DNA of 64,000 bases from Pteria penguin (lineage: Eukaryota > Mollusca > Bivalvia > Pterioida > Pteriidae): assembly GCA_035048485.1 (NCBI GenBank), contig CM068586.1:53807667-53871666 (forward strand), written 5' to 3'. The number at the start of each line of letters is the position of its first letter. Position 1 is the stretch's first letter. Below the pieces are notes generated by a model. The model had not been told where the DNA came from and searched no databases. It was given only the letters and a program-made list of their open reading frames with translations. Below, piece after piece: positions 24,935 to 35,139 of the stretch. The position numbers and the translations under genes are program-made.

Positions 24935-25090
24935 ATAAAGGGGCAGGCTTGGTGTTGCATTTAAATGCTTGGTATGTGGCGTCAATGATCCAGGTTCGAT
25001 TACCCGATTGCACCACTATGTTTGAGAAGTTGGTTACCTCCTGCTTCCATGTCGCAATATAACTGAAAAATTGTTGGAAACCTAATAGGA
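24935..25090 (+). mobile_element. SINE family 2 (tRNA-derived), degenerate
   Basis: Matches the intact copy at 47332-47507 in order: GGGGCAGGCTTGG, GATCCAGGTTCGATTACCCG, CTATGTTTGAGAAGTTGGTTACC, TCCTGCTTCCATGTCGC. No tail can be delimited. Confidence 0.7.
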
Positions 25091-25477
25091 CGGAATGAAA
25101 AATTGATGGATAACTTAAATGTTTCAATAGATGCATAAATTTTAAAATTTGGTCCACTTTCAAGCACCAATACAATGTGCTGACATGGAAAAGAAATAAA
25201 GACTTCAGTTTTTATCATCTCATTTGCAAGACCGGTCACTGCTGAGTGACCAACAGGGCTCAAATCTAGGACCTCCTGGACCATACTTGTTCTTATAAAA
25301 TGAACATGATTGAGGACAAATTATTCATGAATATAATTTTCCTAAATCCCAAGAGCACTAACCCCTCAAGAAATCAAGGGGCAGGAGTTCAGCCAACTTA
25401 CACAAATGTGCAGAATTATTTTTCTCCGAGTTTGAATGAAACACAAAAAAATGAGCAAATAAATGACTGATGTGTTA

Positions 25478-25640
25478 TGGTTGGTTAATTTGTGTTTTAC
25501 GTTGCTTTCAACAATTTTTCAGTTATATTGCGATATGGAGGCAGGAGGTAACCAACATCTTAAACATAGTGGCACAACCCGGGAATTGAACCCAGATCGT
25601 TGGCACCGCAAGCCAAGCGCTTAACCACTACTCCAAGCCT
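25478..25640 (-). mobile_element. SINE family 2, inverted copy
   Basis: Reverse complement of the same family: tail side GTTGGTTAAT... and TTTTACGTTGCTTTCAACAA, head side GGAATTGAACCCAGATCG and GCCAAGCGCTTAACCACTAC. Confidence 0.75.
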
Positions 25641-27902
25641 GATTACAATCACTACATGTCATAAGTTAATCAATTGCACATACAAAAACACAAAAGAATC
25701 ACTTTCAAATTTAATGCCATCAATGTTGCACATATTTCAGTCACTCATTGTTTCTTTTAGTATGTATTTCAAACAAAAATGAAGTACCGGGTAGTCTCCC
25801 TTCTCCTTGTAACAAAATGATCAATCAAGAAGAATATCTTAAACTTGTGAAGGACTTCGCTATTCTCTGTTCTAAAAGTTGTTTCTAACAAGTATCAGTA
25901 ACAATAAGTATTGTTGACTTAGGGCAAGAAAATGTAGATTCTGAGACACGCAGCCTTCCCAGGATGATATATAGGCCATATGGGTCAACTTTCTTCTTAT
26001 ATGCACATACTGATTATTTTTTTTTTTGGGGGGGGGGGAGGGAATACAGTCCCAAATCAAATAGTTTCAACTCTGGCACTTTATTTTTGGCAGCAGCTTA
26101 TTATAATAAATTTTGTGATATTTCAATTAAAAAGAGGTACATGTACTGTAGAACTGCATGACCATATACAAGAATCTAAGGTCAGTCTTCAGTCCTAAAT
26201 TAGAATATGTGGGGATCTCCAGGGCTAAAACTAGATTTTCAGCACTACATGTAATTAAGAATTTAGGGTTTCAGTCCATATACATGTATCTAGATATTCA
26301 ATCATCACTTGATAAAAATTTAATGGGCAATTATTTATGAAACAACAACACAATGAAGTACGGAACATCCTCCAATGAAATAAATGGAACACATGGTAAG
26401 ATCTCAAAGTACCTGGTTTGGGGTTCAAATCTAACAGGAGAGCTGAACCATATATATCAAGTAATTACCTGGAATATACAAGTAATGTTTATACAATGAA
26501 TATGTGCTGCCTGCAAAGATAATTAATACAAACATTCAAAAGATCAAATTGACAACAAATGATGGACAAAGTCATCACCCTATGTTAGTTTGCTTTGCAG
26601 GCAACAAAAATTTGTAGGTAATGAAAAACGATATATGATAATATCATATTGAAAACGATACATTTTTAATGTGTTTAAACATATACAATGCAAACATTTA
26701 AAGTTTTAGAGGAAGATATGAGTGAGGGTTCTAAAGGTGAAATGGGTCCGATTTCAAATAATCAAGTTTTCAACAGCAATCTCCCTTTCGAAACTTTGCA
26801 TAAGTATGAAAATCTTATCTCGGGCATGTATATCATGGTTGTTCATTCTTCGAGTAAAATTTCTAGAAATATTTAGAAATCTAATGGTTTGTTTGAATAT
26901 TTGTTCATGATTGAATTTTTAAAAAGTATTTGAAATTCATCTTCAAAAAACAAACAGGTTAACATACACAGAAAAATACCTTCTGAATTCAGAATGGGTT
27001 GGCTATATAAATGATAAATATCACGACAAAATTTCTAAATACAAAACAGTAGAAAAGTACAGCTGAATACACGAAAAACATTTTTTGTAATCACAATATG
27101 GTGAAATGTGTCGAGATCAATATAATTCAGATGAACACCAAGAAACAAGTATACTTTCACTTTGGTGGAAATAATTTTTTCCTGAAGCAAGCACAAACCA
27201 GTAATGGGTTTTATATTCAATCTTTGTACGAAATCTAACACATATAAACAAGGACTTGTGAAGAAAAAAACACATATTTCTGATAAAAAAGAAACGACAA
27301 TATTGTGACATATATATATATATATGATGTAAAAACTGCATGGCTTTTTCAAAACAATGTATCACATAAGTAAAACATGCTCGCTTTGGACTCCATTGTA
27401 CAGATTGAGAATATTTCAAGATGGAACATGAACAATTAGACACTCGTTAACATGCTGCATATAAATGTCTTTTGAGTCAGTAAATCTACTGGTCATATTT
27501 TCTGTTGTCATTTACTTTAATGCATATTTGTGTTTAGTATCTTCAATTAAAATTACACTATATTCCTTCCTCTGGCTTGTTATTTTGGGACTTGGAATGA
27601 AAAGGAAAATCTGAAAATGGCCTTTCATTCAAGGTTCCTCTACATCATATCTAGTACAGAAATTTATCATAAGGAGTGAAGAAATTTATCTATTATTATC
27701 TGTGAAAGGATAAGCAATGCTTATTTATTTGGATCATGTGATAAAAAATTTCTTAATAAAAACCAACTTGTTCTTTTCAATTATTATTTCACATTAGCGC
27801 CAATTAATAAAAAGAAATGGTTAAAAATGGAATGAAAAGGGGTTGGGCCTTCATTTAATATATGAGTGAATGATATCAATACTGAAAGTAGCAACTCGGT
27901 GG

Positions 27903-28010
27903 AAGAGCCAGTGTAGCTCAGGTGCCAATGCATCAAGCAGATACCATCTCTATATGTGTGAAATAATCGTGGAGTGACATAAAACAAAAACCAATCAATC
28001 AGTCAATTTC
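27903..28010 (+). mobile_element. SINE family 1, internally deleted fragment
   Basis: A short head remnant (AGTGTAGCTCAGGTG) runs directly into the 3' segment (ATGCATCAAGCAGATACC ... ACCAATCAATCAGTCAA). Confidence 0.6.
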
Positions 28011-28362
28011 AATGCTTCTTTACTAGGTCAGAGGTGAAGCACCCCATCTAATGCCATATGTATATACATATAGATCTACATTTAGAAAATACTAACTTCT
28101 AGTATTAGTATTATTACACACAATTATAATTATATTACTATAAAATTAATTAATAATACTCCTGTCATGAATTCAAGGGGAATTAGCTGTGCAAGCTATA
28201 TCTAAAATATATAGTTCATGGACAGCTATATGCTGGACAAATGACTGGTTAATGTAAAACTAGACTGGTTTCATTCTCAATTCTTGAAGTTAATAAACAA
28301 AAATGTCTTGAAGGTAATCTGATTAAGTATAAATTTACAAAGTATGATACAATTATCACATT

Positions 28363-30918
28363 TTACAAATGAAAATGTGCAAAAAATGGTTCGAGTATTG
28401 CCATACAAACATCTTGTGAAAGCCAGTAGCGAGCAAGTAGTTTGAACTCTATTATACCTATAAAAATTCCGAACAACACATCAGTGAGATGATGCCGACC
28501 TAACATAACTCTCGACAGCGTCACAAATACCGCCCATAAACTAATAAGTCCAATAATGGGTGCTTCTAGGTTGACTTTCTCGGCGAAAAAGAAAGCAAGA
28601 AACACTGCCCTAGTAGTATGACCTGATGGAAAAGAGTAATTGTCTATGGATACAGTGGCAAACATGTCATGTTTGTTGATGTTGGGACGCTCCCTCTGGG
28701 TGATGACTTTCAGGACAGCTATAATAATGAGGTCACAAACTAAACCTGTGAAAAGATGAAAATGTTTTTTAGTAAGACGGCACATAAAACAGTGACTTGC
28801 AGGTAAAAGTCAATGTAGAATTACATGTACAGAGGTTCAACCTCATAATACTTCAAGTGCCGGCATACCTCGAGCAGTTAGGTGTCTGTCTCTCCAAAAA
28901 AAGCTGTTCCTGGCTTATCGGTATCTTGTTTTTCAGATAAGACATTAAAAACTGAGGCCTCAGTTAGAGAAGATTTGGCACATAATAAATCTAAATTTCT
29001 CTGGATTCTGGGAGTTGCCCTCACCTTACATTGATTGATTTTTTTTGTTTTACGTCACACCACGAATATTTCACGTATATGGTGACGGCATCTGCCTGAT
29101 GCGGGGCATACAAATTTTGACCTTTGCAACGGACCCACCCGAAGCAGTGAGGGATCTTTTACGTGCCATGCATACCACGACACGGGGCCTCGGTTTTTAC
29201 TGTCTCATCCGAAAGACAGGACACCGGCATGGCCAGAGCGGGAATCGAACCCCGGCCTCCCGATCAGAAGTCCGGCACGATACCTCTAGGCCACGCCGGC
29301 TTCCCTCACCTTACAAGTTTAACACTTATCATAAATGCTAAACCTTTAGTGTGATGTGGAACTAGAATCCAACGAAATAAAACTTCAACCTTTGATATAA
29401 TACAACAATACATGTAGTATTGTCAAATTACTTTGCATAAATTCCCTATCTGAATTCAAACCTTAGTTATTAAAACATATTATTCCCGCTCTTGAAGGGA
29501 AAGTGGACAAATTTTCTGAGTCTGAGGTATGAATTACCAGTACCAATAGTTCTCAATACAATCTACCACAGTGGACATTCATGACCCAGTACATTACATG
29601 TATAAGTGATACTTGGTGCTAAGTAGAAATAAGAGGTACCAGTTTGGCTAGCTGTCTCCTGACTTAGTGGTCAAGATGTTAAGCTCAGGACTGGACCACC
29701 CTTTGTCCAATCCTGAAGGAGTCTTTAATATTGATCTCCAGTTCTCTGGATGTGGCAGTAAATATTGAGGTTCTTCTTCTTCTACTTGTTTGGGCACCCG
29801 GCAGGACTCTATTAGATCAATTGGCTGTATTAATCTTGGTGGTATTGGGAATTCATTGACCAACTGTCTATTACAGAGTACCATTGCCAGGCCATTCCCT
29901 TTAGGAATGCCTCATAGCCCCTTCATTTTTTTTAAGGAGGAGAGTGCAGCTCCTAGTTATTGCCCACCCTCCTCTTGTGTATACAGTGCTGAAGGGTTAT
30001 GCTTAATAAGTAGTACTGCTTGGATGGTCCGTATTCCAACCATTTTTATTACAGGTGCCATCTGCAACAGCATCAGAGATCCTCATCCTGGCCATTACTC
30101 TCCCAAGGCCAGAGAGAGCAGAGCTGGTATTTTGGATAAAAATCTAAATTGAAAAATTTGAAAGCGGGGAATGAACCCATATCTAGTGGGGCCCCTCAGA
30201 TTTCAAGCCCAACACTTTATCCACTACACCATATCTGTCTGCTGACTTAGTGGTCAAGGTGTTAAGCTCAGGACTGGATTGTCCTTAAACTTAGTCGAAG
30301 GAGTCTTTAATACCAAGTTTCAATGATGTTACAATAGATGTTCGTAAATTAAATGCCCTCGATAATATGGGTGGGCCTGTTGCATAGGACTGTATTTGAG
30401 TATCACCAATCAACATATCATAGTAAGAAATCAAAATACATAACAATGATTAATAATTCATTAAATTATTAATTAGACTTACCAACGAATAGATTCATAA
30501 GTATTTCTATATGTTCTGGTTTATGGAGAGACAAGAGAAGACCAAACGTTCCTAGAAGCCATGGAATTCCATGACATGATATTTCAAGTGCCTTCATCAG
30601 AGGTCTCAGGTTGCCTAGAGGTGAGGTAGGTTTTGCACATACACTACATTTTAAAGTAAGGCGTAGATCGATTGCTGAAATCGATCGCACGAAAGAATCT
30701 ATGGATTTCATCAATCGTACGTCAGGTGCATCCTTCTTCCCTCCTCCATTCCCTCTTCGTTTGCGTCTTTGAATAGCCGACATGTCTGCATATGGTTTTG
30801 CTTTCGGACTTGAATATAAGCGGTTTAATTTCGTACTTTGAAATGAGTTCCTTACATGTTCTCTCCGAAGGGAATTCCGGAAACAAGTAGAATTATGGGA
30901 ATTATCTAAAAATAACAA
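28363..30918 (-). CDS. PLPP6: PLPP6/PLPP7-type polyisoprenoid/lipid phosphate phosphatase, 2 exons
   Basis: Exon 1 30918..30483 and exon 2 28745..28363 join at a GT-AG intron (30482..28746, split Gly146 codon) to give 272 aa. The fold is a multi-pass PAP2 membrane phosphatase, with N-terminal similarity to PLPP6 (LRPLMKALEISCHGIPWLLGTF). All three PAP2 catalytic blocks are intact: K158xxxxxxR165P166, P185-S-G-H188 and S223-R224...H230xxxD234. PLPP6 (PPAPDC2) dephosphorylates presqualene, farnesyl and geranylgeranyl diphosphates in the ER; the paralogue PLPP7 (NET39) is a nuclear-envelope protein with degenerate catalytic blocks. This copy should therefore be an active enzyme. The first Met was used, but Met46 (30783, before SAIQRRKRRGN) is a plausible alternative because the first 45 residues have no recognisable conservation. 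It lies head-to-head with FAM78. Confidence 0.92.
28850..28985 (+). mobile_element. Decayed SINE family 1 5' part
   Basis: GCCGGCATACCTCGAGCAGTT ... TCAGATAAGACATTAAAAACTGAGGCC follows the order of the intact SINE head and body with heavy divergence. It lies just left of the younger inverted copy at 29031. Confidence 0.4.
29031..29302 (-). mobile_element. SINE family 1 in the PLPP intron
   Basis: Full-length inverted copy with tail at left and tRNA-like head at right (GGGAATCGAACCCCGG; TAGGCCACGCCGGC). Target duplication CCCTCACCTTACA at 29018-29030 and 29303-29315, identical. Confidence 0.92.
29303..30482 (-). other. Rest of the PLPP intron, with two related tRNA-like repeats
   Basis: Segments 29652-29740 and 30236-30325 are direct copies of one sequence (CTGACTTAGTGGTCAAGRTGTTAAGCTCAGGACTGGA... 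then GAAGGAGTCTTTAATA). An inverted tRNA-like block (GAATGAACCCATATCTAGTG ... TTTATCCACTACACC) lies between them at 30165-30235. These look like pieces of another tRNA-derived SINE. The open frame at 29790-30152 overlaps them and is not a gene. Confidence 0.5.
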
Positions 30919-31217
30919 GGGAAGCTTTAAAGTTACAAATTACAATTCAGGATTTACTTAACCTAATATATCTGTCAGATACATGAATTAAAATATAAAA
31001 TGTACTCACTCATGCATTTTTTCTTACTTTGAATGCATTCATATTTTTTGCATTTGTTAGAGGGTTTCGTGGTGTCTATGTGACGTCACAGAAGTTCACT
31101 ACTTTACAGAGCGGGAGATACAACTTGATGTATTCCCTTCTTAGATGACAAATAAAGCTCTCTTTCATCAGGCGTTGCTTATCTAAGTATACACAGATGG
31201 AAGGTAAAGGCTCTGTG
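30919..31217. promoter_or_regulatory. Shared bidirectional promoter of PLPP6/7 and FAM78
   Basis: Only about 280-300 bp separate the two start codons. The interval contains a perfect cAMP-response element, TGACGTCA, at 31081-31088. Divergent CRE-bearing promoters are common, but no transcription start can be placed from sequence alone. Confidence 0.6.
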
Positions 31218-33075
31218 ATGGGACAAACTGCTTCGTCTACATCTAATTGGTACAACCAGACGGCCATAAATTTTGGCAACACTCAAGATATTCATGGAAA
31301 AATACGAGTGCTGAATTTCAATGCTAAGATCGACAGGCAGCCAACAGCTATTGATGAATCATCTGGTTCCGTACTAAAGTACAGAACACCAAATTTCAGG
31401 TACATCAAAGTATTTCAGCTGCGGAAAACTTGTCGAGTAGGAATTGATCCATGCTTTTGCCTGTGAAATTACTCATCGTATATTTGTATTTTACATATCA
31501 TATCGACATATGTCTCTGTCGTACATTGGTATTTTACAAGGAAAAATAAAATGAAAGTCATTTTCGCATTTATTTCAGGGTGGGCCCAGACCCCTGTTTC
31601 AAACACCCCTTCCTGGATCCGCTGATGCATTTGCTGTCATCCTCGATTTTAATTTAGTTATCAATTTCTCATTAATTTTAAAGATTTACACATACATTGA
31701 GTAGCATATCTTAACCAGAGTGTAGTATCAGTGGCGGATTTAGAGGGCGCCCCCCCCCCATCCCCTTTTCGCCACATTTACAAGTAAAAACCCAGATTAG
31801 ACACAAGAAATGGCAGAGTAGTTTGACCAATACATATGTGGGTACCCCCTTTTCGGAAATCCTAGATCCGCCACTGTGTATTACTGACATACTGTTATCT
31901 TGGTGAATGTTATATTTTGTGAATCATTTTCTAGAGTTACCACAACAGTTGAGTTGTCGCCAATGCAAGAAACTCAAATGTGGAAAGTGGGATGGATCCA
32001 GGCATGTACTGACATGATGTTTCATAATACTTACGGAAATGAAGGATAGTAAGTACATATATTGATGTATATCAACTAAACTCACATCTTTTCACATTCC
32101 ATCAAACATGTCAAAAAGTACTGCAAAGTACAATGTATACCATTCTTATTTCTCTCTAATTTCAATACAATTTAAGTTATCCGAAACGATTTCAACGATT
32201 TATATATATGACAGGGCTAAACATCAGTGTCTTTATTCTTAGTTGAAGTTACAGAAGGATAACTTGAAATTACGAATTAAAAATTTGACATTGAAGTATA
32301 CTGAATACCAGTAATTTGTAATTTAGAAATTCTTATTTAAAATTTAAATTATGAAAATACAGTTTGGCCGTAATAAGCCTCCAAAATATAATACATGTAC
32401 AATGTATTATTTTTTTAAATATGAATTATGCATAAAATTACTTTCAAATTCCTTAAATTCATCTTTTTGTTCTTTTTAATTTTCAGCACAAGTTGGGAAT
32501 TTCCAGAACTGACCAGCGGTCAGCAAAAAATGATCAGTGACTGTGATGGTCATCACTATCCCTGGTATGGTTCACGCAATGAAACTGTCATCTTTGAAGG
32601 TCCATGTAAAATGTACCAATCTGCCACTATCAGCATGAATGATAACTTTCATCCACATGTCACATGGCGAAATCCAGCCAATCGACAGCAAACAGTACCC
32701 AACTTGACACACATCTGTAGAGATCAGTCCTTCTATGTCTGGCTGGTAGCTTGGAACATGACATCTCACAAAGCTTACATCTTGAAAACCGTGCGATGGA
32801 ATATGTTTCTAGAAATTGAGGTGAATCCCAGAAAACCTCTTGGACAGCGAGCTCAACTGATCAGCAACCCTATTCCAAAACAACCTGATGTATTGGAGAA
32901 CACAATACCTATCCCTCGCTGTGCTCTGATGCCACCCAATGCCAACAGTGCTCAAATGTTAATCTGGAGACCAAGGCAGGGTGACCCTATTGAAATCATC
33001 CAATCCGTATGGAAGAAAGACAAAACCATAGAGGAACAAGTTGTCAAATTTGACAAAACTTTGTGCAATCTGTAA
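31197..33075 (+). CDS. FAM78A: FAM78 family protein, 3 exons
   Basis: Exons 31197(or 31218)-31399, 31935-32048 and 32487-33075 join in frame. They give 301 aa from the first Met or 294 aa from the second. The product is collinear with vertebrate FAM78A/FAM78B (about 280 aa): the blocks AKIDRQPTAIDE, VLKYRTPNFR, WKVGWIQAC, YTSWEFPEL, MNDNFHPHVTW, LGQRAQLI, PNANSAQMLIWRPRQGDP all correspond. The molecular function of FAM78 is unknown. I prefer the second Met (31218): it yields M-G-Q-T-A-S, an N-myristoylation consensus (Gly2, small residue at 6), and vertebrate FAM78A also starts M-G. The first Met would hide that glycine. The splice donor at 31400 follows AG of Arg, and acceptors are CTAG (31934) and TTTCAG (32486). 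Probably the single precursor of FAM78A and FAM78B. Poly(A) signal AATAAA at 33671. Confidence 0.92.
31729..31876. mobile_element. 148-bp hAT-type MITE in FAM78 intron 1
   Basis: Terminal inverted repeats CAGTGGCGGATTTAGA and the inverse of CCTAGATCCGCCACTG. The 8-bp flanks TGTAGTAT and TGTATTAC match at 6 of 8 positions, compatible with an aged hAT target duplication. A decayed relative starts near 4275. Confidence 0.8.
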
Positions 33076-33712
33076 ATTTTTTACATCGTATGTTAAAACA
33101 CAAAGGTCTTTATCATATATTTTTGTTGGAGAAGACTGCAAATACATTTTAAATATACCACACATATATATACATGTGATAATTTAAACGCAGCATCAAG
33201 ATGATTTACTTGCAAATTTTTATGCATTTCATACTGTAAAAAGTACAGGTTTCAAGATATTATAAATATGGGTTGGATTCTCCTTTTTTTCTTTGTGGGA
33301 GGTGTGTCTTTTTTTCCCCTTTCTTTGTGTGTTTGAATTTTTTAGCACCAAGTTGGATTTTTTTTTGGTTTTTGGGGTTTTTTTTTTTAGCTTGAAGTAG
33401 AAGGAAGGAAGTTGGGTATTACATTTCATAGAATTTTCTCAGAATTATATCAATTTTTTACGGTTTGAAACATTTTTACAAGATTTCTTTTATATCTACA
33501 TAATTAGTATATATATATATATATATATATATATTTCTAAATGAATTACATGGAATAGACATATTAAATGTTTATTAAGACACAGGTCTTTCACATGATT
33601 TAATATTGCCTTTGATACATATTTATCTCAATACATGTTGAATGTTGTTAAGACTTGTTACATGTATGCCAATAAATTTTTATAAACTTCAATGTTTTTG
33701 TATAATTCTTAA

Positions 33713-33968
33713 GTTGGAGTCAGCATAACTCAACTGATTGGGCTAGTGACAAAGATGTCCAGGGTTCAAGTCCCTCTGATGACTCTTGGGTGTCCTATCA
33801 TTCAGATGAGACCATAAAAACCAAGGATCCTTGTCAAGGAAGACTAAAGATCCCTCACTGCCCCAGATGGTCCATTGCATAGATATGAATTTCAGTGCAC
33901 TGCCTCAGCATCAGGCAGACGCCACTACCATATAATTGTGATATATATATATATATAGTAAAACAAGA
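33713..33968 (+). mobile_element. Decayed SINE family 1 copy
   Basis: Ordered matches: CAGGGTTCAAGTCCCTCT (B box), GGTGTCCTATCATTCAGATGAGAC, AAGATCCCTCACTGC, CATCAGGCAGACGCCACTACC. Tail replaced by TA-rich sequence. Confidence 0.65.
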
Positions 33969-34417
33969 GTAAAACAAACAAGATCTGGCTTAGCCGAGTT
34001 GGTGTGTTATGTAATTATCTTGCTAGTATCTATATACCGTGTAATTACCTTAATGTTCAAACTCCAACGGCAGGTTGGTTTGATGGAATTTTTTAGCTCA
34101 ATGACCAGTGTCTGAGCCTGGATGTTGGAAACGATAAATTCCCATGACCTCTCTGACTTTTAGAAGAAACAGTTTCAACAAAGGTCTCATTTTATGATAC
34201 TTTTCAAAACCTTGAAGCTAATTAGCAATGATGTCATGACATTGACAAATGATTATATCCCCCAGCATGATCATAAGTGCATGATTTACGACCATGTGTC
34301 AAAAGCACTACTTGCCCTAGTTAGAAACATTATGTAATACCAGGTCATAAGCAAAATTTCTGGACAAATTAGAAATCTTCCCTTGCTTTTGTCCCTAAAG
34401 AAACTATAGACAAGAAT

Positions 34418-34704
34418 CTTAATAGTCCTCCGAAGGGAAGTGTCATAAAACAAAGAACAATTAACTCAGTATTCACAATATTTCAGTCTCCTGATCTTCT
34501 TCTAGTGAATGAAGAAGAAGGTCAGGAGACCGAAATATTGTGAATACCGAGTTAATTCTTCCTTGTTTTATGACACTTCCCTTCAGAGGACTATTAAGAT
34601 GTTTGATAAAGATAACTCCAATGAAGAATTGGATATTGGTATTCACTAGAAGGTCAGGAGACCGAAATATTGTGAATACTGAGTTAATTGTGCTTTGTTT
34701 TATA
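34418..34704. repeat. Foldback with a third arm
   Basis: Arms 34418-34505 and about 34508-34598 are inverted copies of each other (TTAATAGTCCTCCGAAGGGA ... TCCCTTCAGAGGACTATTAA). A third segment, 34645-34704, repeats the inner part of the right arm in direct orientation (AAGGTCAGGAGACCGAAATA...). The string TATAGACAAGAAT also occurs on both outer sides (about 34405 and 34701). Confidence 0.75.
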
Positions 34705-34971
34705 GACAAGAATGTTGATGAATTTGTTGCAAACTCTTGAACTTTGACCGAGCTGTAATCATGACACTTTGGTCATACAAAATAATTCTAGAAAATTTTC
34801 TTTCTTTTTTCTAGTAAATACACTTGACAAGAATTTCAAAGAATCTTGATCTCTAGGTAAGGCTATAATCATGAGAAACAGTTCCTAAAAGAATGTCTCA
34901 AAAAAAAAAGTCATTTAAATGACTTGCGCTAAATAAAATGAATAATAAGTAAAATACTTTTTTCAATATAT

Positions 34972-34977
34972 TTTATT
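34972..34977 (-). promoter_or_regulatory. Candidate poly(A) signal of PSMB7
   Basis: AATAAA on the minus strand, about 165 bases after the PSMB7 stop codon. Confidence 0.55.
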
Positions 34978-35139
34978 TAGTGTTGATCATACGAGTTTCA
35001 AGAACGTGTAGAAAGTGCATGTAAATAGTTAACAAACTTGAGAATGATCACAATTTCATCATACACAGAAAATGAATAACAGCACTATGGGTGTTCATGT
35101 CAAGGAATTTTGTAATATTTCTGCACTACTTGTTAATTT

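Larger units (their letters stand above)
21075..28362. other. Convergent 3' regions of NEK6/7 (+) and PLPP6/7 (-)
   Basis: About 7.3 kb between the two stop codons. An early poly(A) signal for the kinase is AATAAA at 21426-21431, and another lies at 24348-24353, so a long AT-rich 3'UTR is possible. On the minus side, AATAAA (TTTATT on +) at 27724-27729 could end the phosphatase transcript. Other contents: family-2 SINE relics at 24935-25090 (+) and 25478-25640 (-), a SINE family-1 fragment at 27903-28010, and a GATGAT-rich tract near 23640-23690. Short open frames here look random. No convincing gene. Confidence 0.55.
33076..35139. other. Convergent 3' regions of FAM78 (+) and PSMB7 (-)
   Basis: Contains the FAM78 3'UTR (poly(A) signal 33671-33676), a TA microsatellite (33508-33534), a decayed SINE (33713-33968), a large foldback (34418-34598) with an extra direct arm (34645-34704), and the candidate PSMB7 poly(A) signal (TTTATT on +, 34972-34977). 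No coding gene; the lysine-rich minus frame near 33229-33429 is a translation of T-rich sequence. Confidence 0.6.

Noticed and set aside
29790..30152. 120-codon plus-strand open frame
   Set aside because: It overlaps tRNA-like repeat pieces and lies antisense within the PLPP intron; no protein family is recognisable.
32428..32486. Upstream Met for FAM78 exon 3 as a separate start
   Set aside because: The segment before TTTCAG at 32486 is intronic pyrimidine-rich sequence; the exon joins in phase to exon 2 and the family alignment requires that join.
33229..33429. Lysine-rich minus-strand small protein
   Set aside because: Produced by T-rich tracts in the FAM78 3' region; no start context and no conservation signal.
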